From: Desulfobacteraceae bacterium
GTDB lineage: Bacteria > Desulfobacterota > DSM-4660 > Desulfatiglandales > Desulfatiglandaceae
Assembly (NCBI GenBank): GCA_011042035.1
Contig: DQZA01000041.1
Coordinates: 1 to 11,670, forward strand
DNA length: 11,670 nucleotides
Direction: 5' to 3'
The translations under genes were made by a program, and so were the position numbers. This document shows positions 1-6,723 of the stretch, one piece after another. The notes below the pieces were generated by a model. The model ran no database searches, had not been told where the DNA came from, and saw only the letters and a list, made by a program, of their open reading frames with translations. Position 1 is the stretch's first letter. Each line of letters opens with the position of its first letter.

Positions 1-1
1 A

Positions 2-33
2 GGGAGAGGGTTAGGGTTCGAGAGGGAGAGGGG
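2..33 (+). repeat. G-rich tract with a potential G-quadruplex motif
   Basis: Five runs of three or more G (2-4, 8-10, 14-16, 24-26, 30-33) are separated by loops of 3, 3, 7 and 3 nt, which fits the usual G3+N1-7 rule. The 10-mer AGGGAGAGGG occurs twice, at 1-10 and 23-32, and TTAGGG lies between the copies. It sits on the non-template strand of the gene starting at 211, about 180 bp upstream. The tract touches the window edge, so it could be the end of a longer low-complexity repeat. Folding is inferred only from the pattern. Confidence 0.4.
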
Positions 34-101
34 TATAGAGTTTATGGATGGGAACTAGAAAGCCCACATTTCCGCGATTTAGGAGATATTTACAATTTTT
101 T

Positions 102-131
102 CTGGCAATTATACCTCATAATACGTATACT
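102..131 (+). promoter_or_regulatory. possible sigma70-type promoter before the HTH gene
   Basis: CTGGCA (102-107, 4 of 6 matches to the -35 consensus) and TATACT (126-131, 5 of 6 to the -10) are 18 bp apart. The surrounding DNA is AT-rich. Transcription would start near 138, about 70 bp before the start codon at 211 and just before the dyad at 144-158. The weak -35 keeps this a candidate only. Confidence 0.35.
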
Positions 132-143
132 AGCGCCAGCAAT

Positions 144-158
144 TGAGCTTGAAGCTCA
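144..158. promoter_or_regulatory. perfect dyad, possible operator
   Basis: TGAGCT and AGCTCA form a perfect 6-bp inverted repeat around a 3-bp spacer (TGA). It lies just downstream of the likely -10 element at 126-131 and upstream of a gene for a DNA-binding protein. That position would suit a repressor site, perhaps autoregulatory. The link is inferred from position, because only one copy is visible. Confidence 0.35.
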
Positions 159-210
159 TTCATCGTATGCTACTTCCTACCTGTTAACTTAAAGCAACCG
201 GAGGTTACGC

Positions 211-651
211 ATGCCCAACATAGCATCTCTGTTAAGAAGTGAAATAACTCGCCTTGCACGTAGGGAAGTCCGAAGTCAAACCGAGGGACTCAGGAAAACC
301 TCTGCTCAATACCGCAAGAAAATATCCCAGTTGAAACGTCAGGTACTGGAATTGCAGAAAAAAGTGGCCAGGCTTGAAAAACAGTTGCAAGTTCAGTCCC
401 CAGTTGCCGAAAAGCAAATGGAGCGAGGACGCAAGACCCACAGGTTCTCTGCCAAGGGCCTTCAATCGAGCCGGAGACGCCTGGGGCTTTCTGCTGCGGA
501 CTATGGCAAACTTATAGGTGTAACGGGCCAAACAATATATAAATGGGAAAAAGGCTTGAGCCGACCCAGGGAAAAGCAATTGCCTGCCCTGGCCGAAGTT
601 CGTCGGATGGGCAAGAAGGAGGCTCTGGCCAAACTCGAAGAACTCAAATAG
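211..651 (+). CDS. coiled-coil / XRE-type helix-turn-helix DNA-binding protein
   Basis: This 146-aa basic protein has a leucine/lysine-rich heptad-like stretch at about residues 37-62, probably a coiled coil for dimerisation. A lysine/arginine-rich linker (about 68-90) is followed by an XRE/Cro-type helix-turn-helix at about 84-120. The recognition-helix region VTGQTIYKWEKG is typical of that fold. The ATG at 211 is preceded by GGAGG (200-204) at a good 6-nt spacing. It is probably a small transcription regulator or nucleoid-associated DNA-binding protein. Similar proteins with an N-terminal coiled coil and C-terminal HTH occur in proteobacteria, but their targets are not known to me. It has its own leader with a possible promoter and a dyad, which suggests it is transcribed alone and may control itself. 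Confidence 0.8.
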   Translation: MPNIASLLRSEITRLARREVRSQTEGLRKTSAQYRKKISQLKRQVLELQKKVARLEKQLQVQSPVAEKQMERGRKTHRFSAKGLQSSRRRLGLSAADYGKLIGVTGQTIYKWEKGLSRPREKQLPALAEVRRMGKKEALAKLEELK

Positions 652-747
652 TGCGGGCAAGGCCTAGCTACAACCTCTGAGTTAAACATTTAGAAAAGGA
701 TTACAATTCTTCCCTTCCCATGCCTTATCAACCCCTATAGCCGATAG

Positions 748-1011
748 ATGGACACAGCAACCCTTCTAAGTCAACTGGAGCAGCTAGCATGTAAGCTAGG
801 CGTAGAGGTTCGTTATGAAAGTTTCGAGGATGAGCCGGGCAATTGTGCTGGGGGATCATGCCGAGTTAAGGGTAAACACCTGGTAATCGTTAACCAAAAT
901 CGTCCCCTTGAAGATCAGGTTGAGGTCTTGAGGAGGGCCTTGAAATCTTTCGACCTGGAAAACATATATATTAGGCCAGCATTGAGGGAATATCTATGCA
1001 GACAGGCTTAG
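748..1011 (+). CDS. conserved-looking small protein of unknown function
   Basis: This is an 87-aa soluble protein without a signal peptide or membrane segment. Visible features are an N-terminal helix (about 1-18), a central segment with GNCAGGSCRVKG (about 31-42) containing two cysteines four residues apart, a hydrophobic strand HLVIVNQ, and a helical tail ending IYIRPALREYL. The composition and strand/helix alternation look like real coding sequence. The ATG is directly preceded by an in-frame TAG (745-747), so no earlier start is possible, and I see no Shine-Dalgarno motif nearby. It is the first gene of a likely cluster with the 31-aa ORF and the NUDIX gene. I do not recognise a named family, and the function is unknown. 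Confidence 0.75.
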   Translation: MDTATLLSQLEQLACKLGVEVRYESFEDEPGNCAGGSCRVKGKHLVIVNQNRPLEDQVEVLRRALKSFDLENIYIRPALREYLCRQA

Positions 1012-1058
1012 GGCATAAGGCCCGGGGCTTAGTGTTTGTGGCATAGCACAATTTGAAG

Positions 1059-1064
1059 AGGAGG
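1059..1064 (+). promoter_or_regulatory. strong ribosome binding site for the 31-aa ORF
   Basis: AGGAGG lies 8 nt before the ATG at 1073. It is the strongest Shine-Dalgarno match in this cluster, stronger than those of the genes on either side, and is the main reason for calling the short ORF. Confidence 0.6.
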
Positions 1065-1072
1065 TTGGTCGA

Positions 1073-1168
1073 ATGGGCAAGCAATTTAAGGACCTGCCTC
1101 CTGAAGAAGCAAAGAAGGCTGCCCAGGAATTCTTAAAGGGAATGCAGAAACAGCAACAAAATCAATAG
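1073..1168 (+). CDS. small ORF, 31 aa, charged helical peptide
   Basis: The ORF encodes a 31-residue peptide with an N-terminal stretch KDLPPEEAKKAAQEFLKGM that should form an amphipathic helix, followed by a glutamine-rich tail. ATG at 1073 is preceded by AGGAGG at ideal spacing. The stop codon is 16 bp before the NUDIX start codon, so it fits as a cistron between the 87-aa unknown and the NUDIX hydrolase. It has no membrane segment or cysteine. It may be a true small protein, or a short translated leader that assists expression of the NUDIX gene, which has only a weak ribosome binding site. I recognise no family. Confidence 0.6.
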   Translation: MGKQFKDLPPEEAKKAAQEFLKGMQKQQQNQ

Positions 1169-1184
1169 AAGGTAGTAGAGAATA

Positions 1185-1715
1185 ATGAATGGCAAGATTC
1201 TGAAAACAAAGCCTATCCACAAGGCACGTGTATTTGACCTGGTGCGAGAAGAGGTTGTGCTACCCAATGGTATGCAAATGGAGTTGGATATCATTAGGCA
1301 TCCTGGCGCATCTGCTATAGTTCCCATGAAAGATCCCCAGACCCTCCTCATGCTAGTACAATACCGCCACGCAATAGGTGAGAGTATTTGGGAAGTCCCC
1401 GCAGGGACCCTTAACGACGGTGAAGATCCTCTTGAATGTGCCAAGAGGGAGCTGGAAGAAGAAACGGGGTTTACTGCCACCACGTGGGAGAAACTGGGGG
1501 AAATAACCCCGCTGCCCGCATATTCAGATGAAAGGATACATATTTACCTGGCAAGGGATCTTCATCCATCCCAACAAAATCTAGATCCTGATGAAATTGT
1601 CCAGGTTCGAGAAGTTCCATTTGACAATGCTCTTCACATGATAACAACCGGCCAAATCAAGGATGGCAAATCCATCTCTAGCATATTTCTCGCAAAGGTG
1701 TACCTTGGAAGATAA
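1185..1715 (+). CDS. NUDIX hydrolase, ADP-ribose pyrophosphatase type
   Basis: This 176-aa protein carries a complete NUDIX box at residues 74-96: G74, E80, then RELEEETGF with the metal-binding glutamates. The preceding WEVPAG segment and a proline 15 residues after the box (P111) are typical of ADP-ribose pyrophosphatases, which cleave ADP-ribose to AMP and ribose 5-phosphate using Mg2+. The likely role is cytoplasmic housecleaning of ADP-ribose or related nucleoside diphosphate sugars. The N-terminal strands (about 1-60) match the family's dimerisation region, and the length is normal. Substrate assignment within the NUDIX superfamily from sequence alone is uncertain. The gene is last in a cluster with two small unknowns and is followed by a weak terminator hairpin. 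Confidence 0.9.
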   Translation: MNGKILKTKPIHKARVFDLVREEVVLPNGMQMELDIIRHPGASAIVPMKDPQTLLMLVQYRHAIGESIWEVPAGTLNDGEDPLECAKRELEEETGFTATTWEKLGEITPLPAYSDERIHIYLARDLHPSQQNLDPDEIVQVREVPFDNALHMITTGQIKDGKSISSIFLAKVYLGR

Positions 1716-1739
1716 GACAAGCTTGGCATTCATGACTTA

Positions 1740-1764
1740 TTGGCAATACGACTGCCGGATTTTT
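1740..1764 (+). terminator. weak intrinsic terminator after the NUDIX gene
   Basis: TTGGCA (1740-1745) can pair with TGCCGG (1753-1758) across a 7-nt loop, with two G-U pairs at the base, and ATTTTT follows at once. The stem is short, so efficiency would be low, but the place (25 bp after the stop) and the U run fit. Confidence 0.4.
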
Positions 1765-1787
1765 GCTTCAGCAGGAACGAAAATCCC

Positions 1788-1811
1788 AAAATTGCTCTTA
1801 AGAGAAAATTT
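1788..1811. promoter_or_regulatory. imperfect palindrome, possible operator
   Basis: The core CTCTTAAGAG (1795-1804) is a perfect 10-bp palindrome, and the symmetry extends outward to a 24-bp element with 10 of 12 base pairs matching. It lies about 20 bp upstream of the likely -35 box at 1831, so it could be an activator or repressor site for the ATPase gene. No second copy was found. Confidence 0.3.
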
Positions 1812-1830
1812 ACTGCCATTAATACACCTA

Positions 1831-1860
1831 TTGAAAATAAAGAACAAACAACGGTATACT
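1831..1860 (+). promoter_or_regulatory. probable sigma70 promoter for the ArsA-like ATPase gene
   Basis: TTGAAA (1831-1836) and TATACT (1855-1860) each match 5 of 6 consensus positions and are 18 bp apart. Transcription would begin near 1867, leaving an 85-nt leader before the ATG at 1952. The leader contains two TTTTGAC copies in tandem (about 1870-1883) and a perfect palindrome CGGATATCCG (1890-1899). Confidence 0.5.
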
Positions 1861-1889
1861 ATGACTACCTTTTGACTTTTGACAAGCAC

Positions 1890-1899
1890 CGGATATCCG
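1890..1899. promoter_or_regulatory. 10-bp palindrome in the ATPase leader
   Basis: CGGATATCCG is a perfect palindrome about 23 bp after the predicted transcription start and 53 bp before the start codon. It could be a regulator site. A chance palindrome of this length is possible. Confidence 0.25.
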
Positions 1900-1951
1900 C
1901 TCAAAGAGATCATTAATTGACAGAAAAATTTGGAGCTAATCTGAGGAAGAT

Positions 1952-3151
1952 ATGAGAATAATCTTCTTTGCAGGGAAAGGTGGAGTTGGTAAGACCACAC
2001 TTGCCGCAGCCACTGGTCTTCAAGCAGCCAAGAAAGGTAATAAGACAATTATCATCTCTCTCGACATCGCTCACAGTCTCTCGGATATTTTTGACCTCCC
2101 AAAGGATCTGTTAGACCTCAACAGGGGAAAGCCTCTCAAGGTGTCCGATAACCTATGGATACAAGAACTGGATATACAGGAAGAAATCGAGCGTAACTGG
2201 GGCGAAATCCACAAGTACCTCTCAACACTATTTAACACCACGGGGCTAGACGAAATAGTGGCCGAAGAGCTTGCCATACTTCCCGGGATGGAAGAAGTAA
2301 GCCTACTCCTCTATATCAATCACTATGCTAGAAGACGTGCCTATGATGCTATCCTGCTCGATTGTGCCCCAACCGGTGAATCACTCAGGTTCATAAGCAT
2401 ACCTACTACCCTTGAATGGTATATAAAAAAGATCTTTAAACTGGAAAAAACCCTGGCTAAGATAGCCAGGCCCCTTGCTAAGAGGCTATACGACGTGCCA
2501 CTGCCAGGCGATGAATACTTCGATGCGATTGAAAAGCTATTTAATCGACTGCATGGTGTGGAAGAGCTTCTGACAAACCCTGAGGTGACCTCGGTACGCC
2601 TCGTCACCAATCCCGAAAAGATAGTCTTGAAAGAAACCCAAAGAGCCTTTCTATATTTCAGCCTTTTTGGAATGCACATTGACGGCATCATAATGAACAG
2701 GATCCTTCCAGAAGCCTCAGACGAGAATTTTTTCAGCCAATGGAAAAAAAGCCAGAAACTTTACTGGAAACAGGCCGAATCCTACTTTGAGCCGGTTCCG
2801 GTATTACCTGTGACGCTTTTTAAAAACGAGGTTCTAGGGACCGATAAGCTGCTCCATCTGGCCACCAAGGTCTACGGTAGGAAAGATCCCTTAGCCCACT
2901 TTTATAGAGGGATGCCATTTCGGTTCACAAAAGAGGACGGCAATTATATGTTAACCGTAAAGATGCCCTTTGCAAGCAAGGAAAGGGTACAACTCAACAA
3001 GACTGGAGATGAGTTGATAATAAGGCTCGCTGGATTCAAAAAACACATATTACTTCCCAGGCAGGTGGCAGCCGCGGACTCGGTCACCGCAAAACTTGAT
3101 GGTGACCGCCTCAGGATCCAATTTAAAGGAGGAGAAAATGGCAAAGGATAA
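1952..3151 (+). CDS. ArsA/Get3-family ATPase with C-terminal HSP20-like domain
   Basis: This 399-aa single-domain ATPase of the ArsA/Get3 branch of SIMIBI NTPases begins with the deviant Walker A GKGGVGKTT (residues 8-16). The switch I region SLDIAHS (36-42) has Ile in place of the usual Pro of DPAHS. The segment ELAILPGMEE (106-115) and switch II LLDCAPTGESLRF (135-147) follow. Residues about 321-395 form a beta-rich segment resembling the ArsA_HSP20 (alpha-crystallin-like) domain. This layout matches the group called Get3d in photosynthetic bacteria and plants. The only cysteine is C138, so neither the arsenite-binding cysteines of ArsA nor the zinc CxxC of eukaryotic Get3 is present. Arsenite efflux is therefore unlikely, and protein or membrane-protein targeting or chaperoning is a better guess. 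GAGG (1943-1946) supports the ATG. The 3' end overlaps the next gene. Confidence 0.88.
   Translation: MRIIFFAGKGGVGKTTLAAATGLQAAKKGNKTIIISLDIAHSLSDIFDLPKDLLDLNRGKPLKVSDNLWIQELDIQEEIERNWGEIHKYLSTLFNTTGLDEIVAEELAILPGMEEVSLLLYINHYARRRAYDAILLDCAPTGESLRFISIPTTLEWYIKKIFKLEKTLAKIARPLAKRLYDVPLPGDEYFDAIEKLFNRLHGVEELLTNPEVTSVRLVTNPEKIVLKETQRAFLYFSLFGMHIDGIIMNRILPEASDENFFSQWKKSQKLYWKQAESYFEPVPVLPVTLFKNEVLGTDKLLHLATKVYGRKDPLAHFYRGMPFRFTKEDGNYMLTVKMPFASKERVQLNKTGDELIIRLAGFKKHILLPRQVAAADSVTAKLDGDRLRIQFKGGENGKG
3126..3133 (+). promoter_or_regulatory. ribosome binding site inside the ATPase gene
   Basis: AAAGGAGG lies within the last codons of the ATPase gene, 4 nt before the ATG at 3138. It fixes the start of the 77-aa gene and rejects an in-frame ATG at 3096, which has no such motif. 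Confidence 0.7.
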
Positions 3152-3371
3152 AACCGTTGAGGAGGTCTATCTCTGCCCAGTAGGGAGATTTTTTGGTGAA
3201 CTAGAAAAAAAGGCACTTGGAAAGAAATCAAAATTTAGAGAGCACATAAACCGCTCCCGCATTGAATTTCTTAAGGCCATCCGGTCGCTTTTAGACGAAC
3301 GTATTGAGGAATTGGAAAAGGGGCCTTCAAGACGTGGTGAGAAAAAGGTCACCAAAATCAAGGTCGAGTAA
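3138..3371 (+). CDS. 77-aa charged helical protein coupled to the ATPase
   Basis: This small basic protein has an N-terminal segment VEEVYLCPVGRFFGELEKK, then a long predicted helix through HINRSRIEFLKAIRSLLDER up to about residue 60, and a lysine-rich tail ending KKVTKIKVE. There is one cysteine and no membrane segment. The ATG at 3138 lies 14 nt inside the ATPase gene and has a strong ribosome binding site, so the two are probably translated together and may act together. The shape (amphipathic helix with mixed charge) would suit a small adaptor or regulatory partner. I recognise no named family, and the function is inferred only from the overlap. Confidence 0.8.
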   Translation: MAKDKTVEEVYLCPVGRFFGELEKKALGKKSKFREHINRSRIEFLKAIRSLLDERIEELEKGPSRRGEKKVTKIKVE

Positions 3372-3646
3372 GTCAACAACCCCTCAGTTTCCAATTGACC
3401 CACCCTTCAAGGCTTTGGTAGATAAAGACCTTATTCCGAAAGGCCAACTTATGGCCTTCTTGGTCTTCTTGTGTGAGGCTCCTAAGAAACGGGCAGGGAA
3501 ATAACATTGACATCGTGGCGAAACTGACTTGGTGACCGGCATCGCCTGCCCCGCCGTCAGGCACGAGTTGAGCCAGGAAGGCGAGATGACTTTATTACAA
3601 GGCCTGCATGGAGAAAGGACTAAGCATTCAATAAAAGGAGGACTAA
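3372..3646. other. intergenic region before hisS
   Basis: These 275 bp hold a short hairpin (3440-3458), a TTGACA (3507-3512) with no good -10 at the right distance, and a weaker pair TTGAGC (3568-3573) / TTTATT (3591-3596) spaced 17 bp apart. A GC-rich stretch at 3545-3590 contains short inverted repeats (GCCTG/CAGGC and CGCCT/AGGCG). No T-box consensus or histidine-codon-rich leader peptide was seen, so hisS control is not evident. Confidence 0.4.
3440..3470 (+). terminator. weak hairpin after the 77-aa gene, possible terminator
   Basis: AAGGCC (3440-3445) and GGCCTT (3453-3458) form a 6-bp stem with a 7-nt loop, followed by a pyrimidine-rich but interrupted T stretch (CTTGGTCTTCTT). It lies about 70 bp after the stop codon. 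The broken T run makes it a poor intrinsic terminator. Confidence 0.3.
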
Positions 3647-4927
3647 TTGGAATTTACGACCATAAAGGGTTTTAGAGATATCTTGCCAGATGAAACACCA
3701 TACTGGCAGAAGGTAGAGCAGAGCGCCCGGGAGGTGTTCAAAACTTTTGGTTTCAACGAGATCAGGACGCCAATCCTTGAATACACAGAGCTCTTTGCCA
3801 GGACCATTGGCACGGATACTGATATTGTATCAAAGGAGATGTACACCCTTACCGACAGCAAGGGCCGGGGCCTCACCCTCCGGCCCGAGGCCACTGCGTC
3901 CGTAGCAAGGGCCTTGATACAGAACAGGCTCTATCAGCAGGGCGGTGTACAGAAATTGTTCTGCATCGGACCCATGTTTCGCCATGAAAGACCGCAGAAA
4001 GGCCGTTTTCGCCAGTTTCATCAAATAAATGCCGAGCTATTTGGAGATAGGGGCCCGAAGAGTGATGCAGAAATCATATACCTTGCAGTGTCTCTTCTGG
4101 ATGCCTTTGAACTTCGCAATCTCACCCTTCATCTCAATTCCATAGGATGCCCAAAGTGCAGGCCAGGATTTCGGCAAAAACTGAAGGAGTATTTAGTGGA
4201 TAGGTCCGAGTCCCTTTGTGCTGACTGTAAGAGAAGAGCGGAAACTAATCCACTTCGGGTATTTGATTGCAAGGTAGAAGGATGCAAGGCCATTGTGCAG
4301 GAAGCCCCCGTGATCTCAGAGCACCTTTGTGAAGAATGCAGAGACCACTTCTCTCTACTCCGCGAATACATACAATATATAAAAATGGAAGTCGTTTTGG
4401 ACCCCCGGTTAGTGAGGGGGCTTGACTATTATACACGCACCACGTTCGAGATACAGACCGAGCAACTCGGGGCACAAAATGCCGTGGTTGGTGGCGGCCG
4501 CTATGATGGATTGGTGGAGCAAATTGGAGGTCCTGACCTCCCCGGTATAGGATTTGCCATTGGCATGGAGCGCGTAATGGCACTTCTGATGGAGCGCCAA
4601 GGCCGAAAGGCTGCTCGCCCCGATTTATTTGTGGCGGCCCTTGGCAGCCAGGCAGAAAAGATGAGTTTCACGTGGGCCCAGGAATTGAGAAAAAGGGGGT
4701 TCTGGATTGAACAGGAATATGCCCCCAAGAGTCTTAAGGCACAAATGAAAAGGGCAGACCGGCTCGGTTGCAAAAGGGCCCTTATTGTTGGTGAAAGGGA
4801 GATTGAAACAGGTATGGCCATAATCAGGGACATGGAAACAAAGGAACAAAAAGAGGTCCCCTTGGATAACATTTTAGAGGCATTGGTATCAAAAATTATG
4901 GGAGAAAACGCTTATAATGCAAGGTAA
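3647..4927 (+). CDS. hisS: histidyl-tRNA synthetase
   Basis: This 426-aa class II synthetase attaches histidine to tRNA-His in the cytoplasm. Visible marks are the N-terminal [11 protein letters not shown], motif 2 around [14 protein letters not shown] (111-124), the histidine-specific [14 protein letters not shown] (255-268), and motif 3 in GGGRYDGL...[11 protein letters not shown] (282-310). The anticodon-binding domain follows. The start is a TTG at 3647, chosen because AAAGGAGG ends 5 nt before it and the N-terminus matches the family. The region 168-231 carries eight cysteines in four pairs (168/171, 191/194, 208/213, 228/231), where the E. coli enzyme has mostly non-cysteine residues. 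This may be a zinc site and is, to my knowledge, seen in related lineages. The 3' end overlaps aspS by 11 bp, so the two are one operon. Confidence 0.97.
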   Translation: MEFTTIKGFRDILPDETPYWQKVEQSAREVFKTFGFNEIRTPILEYTELFARTIGTDTDIVSKEMYTLTDSKGRGLTLRPEATASVARALIQNRLYQQGGVQKLFCIGPMFRHERPQKGRFRQFHQINAELFGDRGPKSDAEIIYLAVSLLDAFELRNLTLHLNSIGCPKCRPGFRQKLKEYLVDRSESLCADCKRRAETNPLRVFDCKVEGCKAIVQEAPVISEHLCEECRDHFSLLREYIQYIKMEVVLDPRLVRGLDYYTRTTFEIQTEQLGAQNAVVGGGRYDGLVEQIGGPDLPGIGFAIGMERVMALLMERQGRKAARPDLFVAALGSQAEKMSFTWAQELRKRGFWIEQEYAPKSLKAQMKRADRLGCKRALIVGEREIETGMAIIRDMETKEQKEVPLDNILEALVSKIMGENAYNAR

Positions 4928-6707
4928 CATCGAGCTGTTAGGACAATGGAAAAGAACCCATGATTGCGGGGCCTTGAGAGCTGAGCATGTGGGGAAACAG
5001 GCAGTACTCATGGGCTGGGTAAACACCAGGAGGGATCTTGGCAATTTGATCTTTGTTGACTTGCGGGACAGAACCGGAATAACTCAAGTTGTCTTTGACC
5101 CTCAAATTGCACCCGAATGTCACAAGAAGGCACGGGCATTGCGCAATGAATGGGTCCTGGCAGTAAAAGGGGAAGTTACTTCCCGCCTAGAGGGTCAAGA
5201 GAATCCAGACTTGCCCACCGGGGCCATAGAACTTAAGGCCAAAGAGATCAAGATCTTAAACAGGACAGACCCTCCCCCGTTTCAGGTGGATGGAGCAGTG
5301 GACGGCTCCGAGACCCTCAGGTTGAAATACAGATACCTGGAGCTAAGGCGTCCCGAGGTCTTCCAATTGTTTCAAACAAGACACAGGATAGCCGCTTCAG
5401 TGCGAAGCTTTTTGAATGGCAAAGGCTTCATTGAAGTGGAAACCCCCTTTCTCACAAAGAGCACACCCGAAGGGGCCAGAGACTATTTGGTGCCAAGCCG
5501 CGTTAACAAGGGAAAGTTTTATGCCCTGCCCCAATCTCCCCAATTATTTAAACAACTCCTAATGATAGGAGGTTTTGAAAAATACTATCAGATTGTAAGA
5601 TGCTTCAGGGATGAAGATCTGCGGGCAGACCGCCAGCCCGAGTTTACCCAGGTGGACCTGGAGATGTCCTTTGTCAGCGAAGAAGATGTAATATGCTTAC
5701 ACGAGGAGATGATGGCCCACATTTTCGGTCAGGTCCTGGGGCATGAATTGAATGTCCCTTTCCCGCGGTTGACCTACAAGCAGGCCACGGACAGGTTCGG
5801 CACCGATAGACCTGATACGAGATTTGGTCTCGAAATAGTGGATATTTCCGATGTCTGCGCAAGGTCCGATTTTAAGGTGTTCAAGTCTGTAGTGAAAGGC
5901 GGAGGCGCCGTAAAGGCAATAAATGCCAAGGCCGCCGCATCGGCCTTTTCAAGAAAGGGCCTGGATGAACTGGCACAAGTGGCAGTTGACCGCGGTGCAA
6001 AGGGGCTCCTGTTCATAAAGATGCAAAATCAGGGCTGGAAATCCTCGCTAGAAAAATTCTTTTCTGAACCCCTCAGGGAGGAGATCAACACCGCTTTGGG
6101 AATTGAAGAGGGCGATTTGGTGATATTGCTGGCAGATCAACCGGAAAGGGCCTGCGCTATTCTGGGAGAAATTAGATTGTTGATTGCCAGGAAACTAGAC
6201 CTCATTGATCAAAACCTGTTTTCTTTTCTGTGGATAACTGAATTCCCGCTCCTTGAGTACAATGAGGAGGAGGGGCGTTTTGAGGCAGTGCACCATCCCT
6301 TCACTTCCCCTATGGAAGAAGATATATCTTTGCTGGATAGTTCGCCTGAGGAGGTGCGGGCAAGGGCATACGACCTAGTTCTCAATGGAGCAGAAATAGG
6401 CGGAGGAAGTATCAGGATTCACGTCCTTGACATGCAAAAAAAAATGTTCTCGGTTCTTGGAATATCGCCTCAAGAGGCAGAGAGAAAATTTGGGTTTTTT
6501 CTCGAGGCACTGCGATACGGTGCTCCTCCCCACGGTGGCATGGCCATTGGCTTCGACCGCCTCGTGGCCATTATGACGGGTACCCGATCCATTCGCGAGG
6601 TAATAGCCTTTCCAAAGACCACTAGCGCCACATGTCTCCTTACCGATGCGCCTTCTGAAGTGAGTGAGGCCCAATTGAGAGAGTTAGGCCTGAAATTCGA
6701 TCTATAA
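4917..6707 (+). CDS. aspS: aspartyl-tRNA synthetase
   Basis: This 596-aa bacterial-type class II synthetase charges tRNA-Asp. It has an N-terminal OB-fold anticodon domain with [20 protein letters not shown] (33-52), motif 1 near [10 protein letters not shown] (170-179), and motif 2 [20 protein letters not shown] (230-249). The bacterial insertion (GAD) domain occupies about 290-430. The catalytic segment with TEFPLLEY and HHPFTSP follows, then motif 3 [16 protein letters not shown] (540-555). The length is normal. Leu41 in RRDLG corresponds to E. coli Leu30, a residue linked to strict tRNA-Asp recognition; non-discriminating enzymes such as that of Pseudomonas have His there. The ATG at 4917 lies inside the end of hisS, with GGGAG about 12 nt upstream, and the coding overlap points to translational coupling. 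Confidence 0.97.
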   Translation: MQGNIELLGQWKRTHDCGALRAEHVGKQAVLMGWVNTRRDLGNLIFVDLRDRTGITQVVFDPQIAPECHKKARALRNEWVLAVKGEVTSRLEGQENPDLPTGAIELKAKEIKILNRTDPPPFQVDGAVDGSETLRLKYRYLELRRPEVFQLFQTRHRIAASVRSFLNGKGFIEVETPFLTKSTPEGARDYLVPSRVNKGKFYALPQSPQLFKQLLMIGGFEKYYQIVRCFRDEDLRADRQPEFTQVDLEMSFVSEEDVICLHEEMMAHIFGQVLGHELNVPFPRLTYKQATDRFGTDRPDTRFGLEIVDISDVCARSDFKVFKSVVKGGGAVKAINAKAAASAFSRKGLDELAQVAVDRGAKGLLFIKMQNQGWKSSLEKFFSEPLREEINTALGIEEGDLVILLADQPERACAILGEIRLLIARKLDLIDQNLFSFLWITEFPLLEYNEEEGRFEAVHHPFTSPMEEDISLLDSSPEEVRARAYDLVLNGAEIGGGSIRIHVLDMQKKMFSVLGISPQEAERKFGFFLEALRYGAPPHGGMAIGFDRLVAIMTGTRSIREVIAFPKTTSATCLLTDAPSEVSEAQLRELGLKFDL

Positions 6708-6723
6708 AATAATCCAGTAACGC

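Noticed and set aside
1012..1035. Palindrome-like TAAGGCCCGGGGCTTA after the 87-aa gene as a terminator
   Set aside because: The symmetry has a mismatch and no loop space, and there is no T run, so it cannot act as an intrinsic terminator.
1663..1875. Plus-strand ORF of 70 aa overlapping the end of the NUDIX gene
   Set aside because: It overlaps the NUDIX gene in another frame, has no ribosome binding site, and runs through a terminator-like hairpin and the promoter at 1831-1860. Its composition is not protein-like.
3096..3137. Earlier in-frame ATG for the 77-aa gene
   Set aside because: It has no Shine-Dalgarno motif and lies deep in the ATPase gene; the ATG at 3138 has AAAGGAGG upstream.
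3304..3504. Plus-strand ORF of 66 aa overlapping the 77-aa gene, perhaps a frameshifted extension
   Set aside because: The 77-aa product ends naturally with a charged tail. The extension has no ribosome binding site and includes the hairpin at 3440-3458.
3372..3646. T-box riboswitch or His-rich leader peptide before hisS
   Set aside because: No T-box consensus, specifier-loop layout or cluster of His codons was seen.
4501..4872. Minus-strand ORF of 123 aa antisense to hisS
   Set aside because: It is a shadow of the hisS frame with no start signal and a composition unlike a real protein.
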